DNA of 37,437 nt, taken from positions 1 to 37,437 of the forward strand of contig JAEZLW010000107.1 of NCBI GenBank assembly GCA_023415145.1, read 5' to 3'. The stretch comes from Bacillota bacterium (GTDB lineage: Bacteria; Bacillota; Clostridia; Christensenellales; Aristaeellaceae). This document shows, in pieces, positions 32,911-37,437 of this stretch. The notes beneath the pieces were generated by a model that did no database searches, had not been told where the DNA came from, and saw nothing but the letters and a program-made list of their open reading frames with translations. How positions within the stretch are numbered: the stretch's first letter is position 1; each line of letters opens with the position of its first letter. Made by a program: the position numbers and the translations under genes.

Positions 32911-34278
32911 TTATTGAGCTGCGTTGATGATATGCTTGAACTTACCGCTTCCGGGATGCTGTTTGGGTTCCTCCTGGGACAAAGTGATGGTTACATTCGT
33001 GACGCCGTGAAGGGACAGCAAATCCTTCAGCGCGCTGCGTGCTTTTTCAAACGCAGCCTGTTTTACAACACCTTCCTTTGGCACAAGCCTCAGTTCTGCA
33101 TTGTTTCCTTTGCGCACGGTCAGTTGGAAGCGGACGATGCCGTGTACTTCCTTCAGCGCCGCGTACAGAGCCAGCGGCGCTATTTTAATGTCACATCCGC
33201 TTTCCTGGAAGCTTACCACATCATCGGTACGGCCTTCCAGCGTAAGCCACGGTGACGTTTTGCCGCATGGGCATTTTTCATGATGCATGACTACCCGATC
33301 AGTCACCTCGTAGCGGATAAAGGGCTGTGTGTAGTTATACAGGTTTGTCAGCAATATCTTGTCTGACTGCACACCGTCTGCCACAGGACGGTTATCCTTG
33401 TCCACCGGCTCGACTAGGATCCAATCTTCATTGACATGAAAATGGTGCTCCGTGCATTCGCACGCCACGGTGCCGCCTTCTGTGCAGGAGTAGGAGGTTT
33501 GCACGTAGCAGTTGAAAGCTTTCGAAAGGCGGCTGCGGACATCCTCGGAAAGGTATTCACCGCCGGTCATGATGATGACAGGATGAATGTTCAAGCGGCC
33601 ACTGTTTTGTTCATCGATCAAAAGCTCCAATATGGTGGGGTAACCGCCCAGCATGGCCGGTTTAAATGCGTTCAGCTCTTTCACGATTTCCTGTATCGGT
33701 TTTAGCGCGCTGGTCACCGCCATCTGTTTCTTTTTCCAGGGCATTTTAAGCAGCCTGGCCCGAACTGAGCTGTAACCCAGATAAAAGCCGCCGGTGGCAA
33801 ACACGCCGATGGATTTGGGGCCCCGCAGGACATATGCCTTCAGGTCCTTTTTTCTGGCAAACGAACGCCTCATGTTGATGGCGCCGAACATATTGTTGGT
33901 GGTTTTGTCGCACAGTGCCACCAAAGGGTTTCCGGTTGAACCGCTGGTTGTGAATATCAGATATTTGCCATGGAACTTGCGGCCAATGTTATCCAAATCC
34001 TGCATGAACTTTTGAATATCTTCCAATTTAACTGCGGGGTCGGTGACCCAGGCGTCAAAGTTCGCCATTAATTCCACCTTGTTGACCGCAGGTAGGTCGG
34101 TAAGCATAAAGTCGTCACCGATGTCTTGATACAGCTTTTTATAATATGGGCTGTTTTCTTTTGCGTGGTGCACCAGCTCACGAAGCCTGAAATCCCTTAC
34201 CTTTGCCTGTTCGGCGTCGTTCATGTTTTCGTACTTCTTGCATAGCGACAGACCCTTGAGCAAACCAATAGATTTCAT
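32911..34278 (-). CDS. PaaK-like AMP-forming acyl-CoA ligase
   Basis: This 455-residue enzyme of the phenylacetate-CoA ligase/CapK group activates a carboxylic acid with ATP. It has the phosphate-binding motif TTSGSTGNP (about 109-117), SYSCTEGG in the middle, RYEVTDRV and the hinge GRTDDVV. The C-terminal PGSGKFKHI contains the A10-type Lys. The pattern CECTEHH with later CPCGK is typical of zinc-binding members of the group. Its start overlaps the TetR stop as ATGA, so the two are translated together. Substrate unknown: aryl acids are usual, and a link to the fatty-acyl pathway in this window is only a guess. Confidence 0.85.
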   Translation of the reverse strand: MKSIGLLKGLSLCKKYENMNDAEQAKVRDFRLRELVHHAKENSPYYKKLYQDIGDDFMLTDLPAVNKVELMANFDAWVTDPAVKLEDIQKFMQDLDNIGRKFHGKYLIFTTSGSTGNPLVALCDKTTNNMFGAINMRRSFARKKDLKAYVLRGPKSIGVFATGGFYLGYSSVRARLLKMPWKKKQMAVTSALKPIQEIVKELNAFKPAMLGGYPTILELLIDEQNSGRLNIHPVIIMTGGEYLSEDVRSRLSKAFNCYVQTSYSCTEGGTVACECTEHHFHVNEDWILVEPVDKDNRPVADGVQSDKILLTNLYNYTQPFIRYEVTDRVVMHHEKCPCGKTSPWLTLEGRTDDVVSFQESGCDIKIAPLALYAALKEVHGIVRFQLTVRKGNNAELRLVPKEGVVKQAAFEKARSALKDLLSLHGVTNVTITLSQEEPKQHPGSGKFKHIINAAQ

Positions 34279-34922
34279 ACGATGTTCTCCTTCATGATAC
34301 CAAATAGCATCAGGTCGATGTAGGTCTTGAGTTCTGCTTTGATCGTATCTGCTGAATGGAAAAATGCGTCAGGTCTTTCTTGATATGTTTCCAGATACAA
34401 ACTGATGAGAGAGTTGATGTAGATGCTCAGTCCAGCGGTTACCTTGTCCAGCTCATCCGGATTCTTCAAGGGGAGAAATGAGATCGCCTTGGCCAGGACC
34501 GTTCTGGAATGAACCTTTGCCTGAACCATGTGTTTGAGGATCACGGATTTCCTTCCCTCATTCACCTCAGCGCATGTTTCCCGCGCCGCCATGTTCGCCA
34601 GGCGGGTTTCGTTGGGAAATTGATAGCAAAGGTTGAGCTTTGCATCCATCATGGAAAAGAGGATATCGTAAAAGCTGTTTGCATGAGGATCTGGATCGCT
34701 TAGGGTTGTGAGAGTCGATAGAGCCTGATCCAAGCATTGGAAGTAGAAATCCCGCTTGCTGCCGAAGTAGTGGAACAGCGATCCTTTGGAGATGCCGCTG
34801 GCTTTGGTGATCTCGTCCGTGCAGGCCTCCGTATACGACTTCCTGGCGAACTCGGCAATACCGCTTCCCAGAATTATTTTCTTGCGCTGCTCGGGCAGCT
34901 TTTCGAAGGATTCACGCGGCAC
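34275..34922 (-). CDS. TetR-family regulator of the PaaK-like ligase
   Basis: This 215-residue repressor has an N-terminal helix-turn-helix (about 10-55: EITKASGISKGSLFHYFGSKRDF) and an all-helical ligand domain. The start is GTG 34922 with AAAGGAGG seven bases before it. It overlaps the ligase gene by four bases (ATGA). Two 16-bp palindromes in its own promoter suggest it represses this two-gene operon until a ligand, perhaps an organic acid or its CoA ester, is bound. Confidence 0.9.
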   Translation of the reverse strand: MPRESFEKLPEQRKKIILGSGIAEFARKSYTEACTDEITKASGISKGSLFHYFGSKRDFYFQCLDQALSTLTTLSDPDPHANSFYDILFSMMDAKLNLCYQFPNETRLANMAARETCAEVNEGRKSVILKHMVQAKVHSRTVLAKAISFLPLKNPDELDKVTAGLSIYINSLISLYLETYQERPDAFFHSADTIKAELKTYIDLMLFGIMKENIV

Positions 34923-34935
34923 ACTGTTGCCTCCT

Positions 34936-34951
34936 TTGACTGATTGGTCAA
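34936..34951. promoter_or_regulatory. TetR operator copy 1
   Basis: TTGACTGATTGGTCAA has TTGAC/GTCAA arms and lies between the -10 and the start codon, overlapping the ribosome site. It matches copy 2 at 34974-34989. Confidence 0.7.
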
Positions 34952-34960
34952 TCCATGAGT

Positions 34961-34989
34961 ATCATACACCTGTTTGACCGGTGAGTCAA
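34961..34989 (-). promoter_or_regulatory. Promoter of the tetR-ligase operon
   Basis: On the minus strand TTGACT (34984-34989) and TATGAT (34961-34966) are 17 bases apart. The -35 lies inside operator copy 2. Confidence 0.8.
34974..34989. promoter_or_regulatory. TetR operator copy 2
   Basis: TTGACCGGTGAGTCAA covers the -35 and the adjoining spacer. The centres of the two copies are 38 bases apart, and the shared plan is TTGACY, six variable bases, then GTCAA. Confidence 0.7.
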
Positions 34990-35012
34990 TACGTTTAAAA
35001 AAATTTCTCAAA

Positions 35013-35050
35013 ATGAAAAGCGGGACAGATTTTCAATAAAACCCATCCCG
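35013..35050 (-). terminator. Terminator of the two-component operon
   Basis: On the minus strand CGGGA pairs with TCCCG (35046-35050 with 35021-35025) and an inner GGTTTT/AAAATC stem extends it; CTTTT follows. It lies about 40 bases after the kinase stop. Confidence 0.7.
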
Positions 35051-35087
35051 ACGTTAACAGATAATGCTTTCTTATGGGAAGGTGTAC

Positions 35088-36527
35088 TTAGGACACAAAT
35101 TCTGAAAATGCAGCCTTCTCCTTGTTTTCTGGAAGATGCACATGGAAGGTAGTTCCGGCACCCAGCTTGGAACGGACGGTAATGCGCCCGCCATGGGCGA
35201 TGACGATGATTCTGGCGATGGAGAGCCCCAGCCCGTGACCGCCGGTGCTGGACTTACGTGCTCTGTCCGCCCTGTAGAAACGGTCGAAAATTTTCGGCAG
35301 ATCCTCCCCGGCGATGCCCGAGCCCGTATCAGTGACGGAGAGCATGCAGCCCTCCATGGTCTTTTTCACCCCCAGGGTAATATTGCCGCCCGGCGGGGTG
35401 TATTTTACTGCATTGTCGCACAGCACACGCATCACCTGCTTGAGCATGTTCTTGTCGGCGGTGATCTCACAATGTTCCATGGGGGATAGCAGGAAGTTAT
35501 GGCCTGGGGATAACATCTTTGCCTCTCTGTGCAGCGCTGCCACCACTTCGGCAGGATCAAAAGACTCCATTTCAAGCAGCAGCGTCTTTTTGTCGTGCCG
35601 GGCCAGGAAAAGCAGGCTTTCCACCAGTTCCTTCATACTTGCGGTCTCCTGGGCAATGGCGGCAATGCCTTCTTCCAATACGGCCCTGTCCTCTTTGCCC
35701 CAGCGGTCCAGCATATTGATGTAGCCCTGCAGCACGGAAATGGGGGTACGCAATTCATGGGAAGCATCGCTGACAAACTGCTTCTGGCTGTTGTAGCTTA
35801 GTTCGATTCTGTCCAGCATGCTGTTGATAACCACCGCCAGGTCCTTGAGTTCATTTTTCGTGCCGGCAATGTTGATGCGGTTGGACAGGTTGTTGGCGCT
35901 AAGCGTGGCGGCCAGATCGGCGATATCACGCAAAGGCTTCAATACCGTTTTGTTCAGCCTGTTGCGCTTGCGTAAAAAACGCCATACACGCCACAAATCG
36001 CAACACAGAAGCCCGACAGAAAGATACAGCCACACTTCCATGCGTTCCCTAAGATCAAAGGAAACGACCATAGTGCCGTTTGCAACCGGTCGCAGCAGAT
36101 GCAGCACAGGCGGCCAACGGAACAAGTCGCTGGAGAACGCTTTTGTCAGCATGTATCCTACGCGGCTAGCGCCTTCCGAGGGGAGGATGTCCCTGGTGAT
36201 CTGCGCGGTTGCGGTGCGGTCCATCACCTGGAGGGCTGTGAAGCTTTGCCCGTTTTCGGGTGCCAGTGAGGATAGCCGGTCCATGGTGCGCATTATGCCA
36301 GGGGCCTGGGCTGCTGCAAAAACCAACGTCATTAATAGGATTACCGGCAGCGTGGTACGCAAAAGCTGCCACGCGTAATGGATGGAGATGCGCAGGGTCA
36401 GGGAAAAGCGTAAGTTACTCATCATGGCTGACAGGCGGCCATGAATGGAACTGCTTACGCGGTTGATGCCCCTTTCCCCGGTATGCGGACGCGGACGTCT
36501 TTTCAGCTTCTTCTTATTTGTCTTCAT
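35088..36527 (-). CDS. Sensor histidine kinase (OmpR-partner type)
   Basis: This 479-residue membrane kinase has a basic N-terminal tail and a first helix at about 51-72 (LPVILLMTLVFAAA). An extracellular segment of about 90 residues and a second helix at about 165-180 follow. Then come HAMP (about 190-240), HisKA with H257 in SDASHELRTP, and HATPase with CDNAVKYTP, DTGSGI and GGHGLGLS. It should phosphorylate the response regulator encoded just upstream, whose gene overlaps it by 14 bases. The signal is unknown, and the short extracellular loop has no recognised sensor fold. Confidence 0.92.
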   Translation of the reverse strand: MKTNKKKLKRRPRPHTGERGINRVSSSIHGRLSAMMSNLRFSLTLRISIHYAWQLLRTTLPVILLMTLVFAAAQAPGIMRTMDRLSSLAPENGQSFTALQVMDRTATAQITRDILPSEGASRVGYMLTKAFSSDLFRWPPVLHLLRPVANGTMVVSFDLRERMEVWLYLSVGLLCCDLWRVWRFLRKRNRLNKTVLKPLRDIADLAATLSANNLSNRINIAGTKNELKDLAVVINSMLDRIELSYNSQKQFVSDASHELRTPISVLQGYINMLDRWGKEDRAVLEEGIAAIAQETASMKELVESLLFLARHDKKTLLLEMESFDPAEVVAALHREAKMLSPGHNFLLSPMEHCEITADKNMLKQVMRVLCDNAVKYTPPGGNITLGVKKTMEGCMLSVTDTGSGIAGEDLPKIFDRFYRADRARKSSTGGHGLGLSIARIIVIAHGGRITVRSKLGAGTTFHVHLPENKEKAAFSEFVS

Positions 36528-37200
36528 ACTGGAACATATACCCCACAGCCCGAATGGTCTGTATGCATTTCACATGGAATCGGTCGTCAATTTTCTGCCG
36601 CAGGTAACGGATATACACATCCACGATATTTGTTTCCCCGGCATATTCATAACCCCATACGTCATTTAAAAGCACATCACGGCTCATGGCTGTGCCGGCG
36701 TGCTCCATCAGGCAGCGCAAGAGGTCAAATTCCTTTTTCGTCAGCGAAAGCGGCTCCCCGTCAAAAGAAGCGCTATAGCTGGCAGGGTCAACCTTTAGTT
36801 TTCCCACATTCAGCGACGAAGGCGCGCTGCTGTGCCCGGCCCGGTGCTTCTTCAGCCCCACACGGATACGGGCCAGCAGTTCCTCGATGGCGAAGGGCTT
36901 GGTCATATAATCATCGGCGCCCATGTCCAAGCCCATTACCTTATCGCTAACGTCGTCCTTGGCGGTGAGCATGATGATGGGCAGATCGCTTACATGCCGA
37001 AGTCTGCGGCAGACCTCGATGCCGGATAGTTCCGGAAGCATCAGGTCCAGAATGAGCAGGTCCGGCTGCCAGCTTTCGCATACTTCCAGTCCCGTCCGGC
37101 CGTCAAAGGCGGTGCGCACCTCATAACCTTCATGCTTGAGTTCCAGCTCCAGAAAGCGTGCGATTTTCTGTTCATCCTCTATGATCATAATTTTCGGCAT
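36514..37200 (-). CDS. OmpR/PhoB-family response regulator
   Basis: This 228-residue regulator has a receiver domain (1-120) with the acidic pocket IIEDE and phosphorylated D52 (LILDLMLPE), then TAKDD and KPFAIEEL. The C-terminal winged helix (about 130-228) has LTKKEFDLLRCLMEH and the final VRGxGY-like RAVGYMF. The start at 37200 is favoured because the upstream in-frame ATG at 37233 lies right at a probable -10 (TGATATAAT, minus strand, about 37241-37249). GAAAGG serves as a rather distant ribosome site. It pairs with the overlapping histidine kinase gene. Confidence 0.9.
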   Translation of the reverse strand: MPKIMIIEDEQKIARFLELELKHEGYEVRTAFDGRTGLEVCESWQPDLLILDLMLPELSGIEVCRRLRHVSDLPIIMLTAKDDVSDKVMGLDMGADDYMTKPFAIEELLARIRVGLKKHRAGHSSAPSSLNVGKLKVDPASYSASFDGEPLSLTKKEFDLLRCLMEHAGTAMSRDVLLNDVWGYEYAGETNIVDVYIRYLRQKIDDRFHVKCIQTIRAVGYMFQYEDK

Positions 37201-37275
37201 GGGGGAAGCCATCCTTTCCGGGATAAAAATCATAAAATATATTATATCACAAAAGCTTCCGGCAGCCTATGGCGG

Positions 37276-37319
37276 AAAAACGGACGCCACCGCAGGGTCA
37301 ATCTGCGGCTGGCGGTGGC
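37276..37319 (-). terminator. Terminator of the gene cut by the right edge
   Basis: On the minus strand GCCACCGC pairs with GCGGTGGC (37312-37319 with 37286-37293) around an inner CCGCAG/CTGCGG stem. GTCCGTTTTT follows. Confidence 0.8.
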
Positions 37320-37330
37320 ATAAACATGCC

Positions 37331-37437
37331 TTATTCGATGGTGGCCTCGCTGTAGCCATCCGCGTCTTCCTTGACATCAACTTTGCCGTCATCCTGATAC
37401 TGCACGGATACGGGCGTTGTCTGGGCCGGGGGTGCGG
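37331..37437 (-). CDS. C-terminus of an unknown protein, cut by the window edge
   Basis: The minus-strand frame is open from the right edge to TAA at 37331-37333, giving about 35 residues ending in DADGYSEATIE. They start with a Pro/Thr-rich stretch (PPAQTTPVS) followed by an acidic tail. A terminator lies just after, which supports a real gene end. Such a tail suggests a secreted or surface-linked protein, but the family cannot be judged. Confidence 0.6.
   Translation of the reverse strand, partial: APPAQTTPVSVQYQDDGKVDVKEDADGYSEATIE

Overview
The window looks like chromosome from an anaerobic Firmicute of the class Clostridia (Eubacteriales or Christensenellales type). The grounds are moderate GC, strong AGGAGG ribosome sites with ATG, GTG and TTG starts, sigma-A type promoters, and Gram-positive protein families: family-5 and family-1 binding proteins, a YdjI-type SPFH/zinc-ribbon protein, a DUF3795 protein and a heterodimeric ABC exporter. 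This assignment is inference from gene content. I found no rRNA, tRNA, CRISPR array, phage gene or transposase. Functions are read from motifs by eye; no database search was possible.

Left part (1-11.3 kb), plant-sugar use. An L-ribulose-5-phosphate 4-epimerase (araD) and a GH3 beta-glucosidase lie on the minus strand. Between them is a small plus-strand unit with its own promoter, ribosome site and terminator whose reading frame is interrupted by one in-frame TAA. Divergent from the glucosidase is a LacI-family regulator, followed by a complete five-gene Dpp/Opp-type ABC importer (binding protein, two permeases, two ATPases). The context suggests uptake of beta-linked oligosaccharides rather than peptides. 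A strong stem-loop follows the binding-protein gene, and a classic terminator closes the operon.

Second part (11.3-18.6 kb, minus strand), signalling and asparagine. An orphan family-1 solute-binding lipoprotein lies 13 bases upstream of a membrane GGDEF-EAL protein with a large extracellular sensor. They look like a binding-protein/receptor pair for ligand-controlled c-di-GMP signalling. A DUF3795 protein follows. asnB lies further right, with a terminator-like hairpin just before its ribosome site.

Central part (18.7-25.0 kb, plus strand), the most unusual region. A short-chain dehydrogenase that seems to start at an AUA codon overlaps a 1109-residue three-domain enzyme (acyl-activating ligase, acyl carrier protein, alpha-oxoamine synthase). 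Together they could make a sphingoid-base-like or other long-chain amino alcohol from a free fatty acid and an amino acid. A degenerate response-regulator-like protein and an SPFH/zinc-ribbon membrane-associated protein follow.

Right part (25.0-37.4 kb). A GntR/FCD regulator and a nicotinamidase-like hydrolase lie on the minus strand, then a SulP transporter on the plus strand. Next is a 270-base intergenic element made of seven consecutive hairpins, then a heterodimeric ABC exporter operon with a stand-alone C39-like peptidase. A TetR/PaaK-like ligase operon has two matching 16-bp palindromes in its promoter. An OmpR-type response regulator/histidine kinase pair follows, and the C-terminus of one more minus-strand gene is cut by the window edge.
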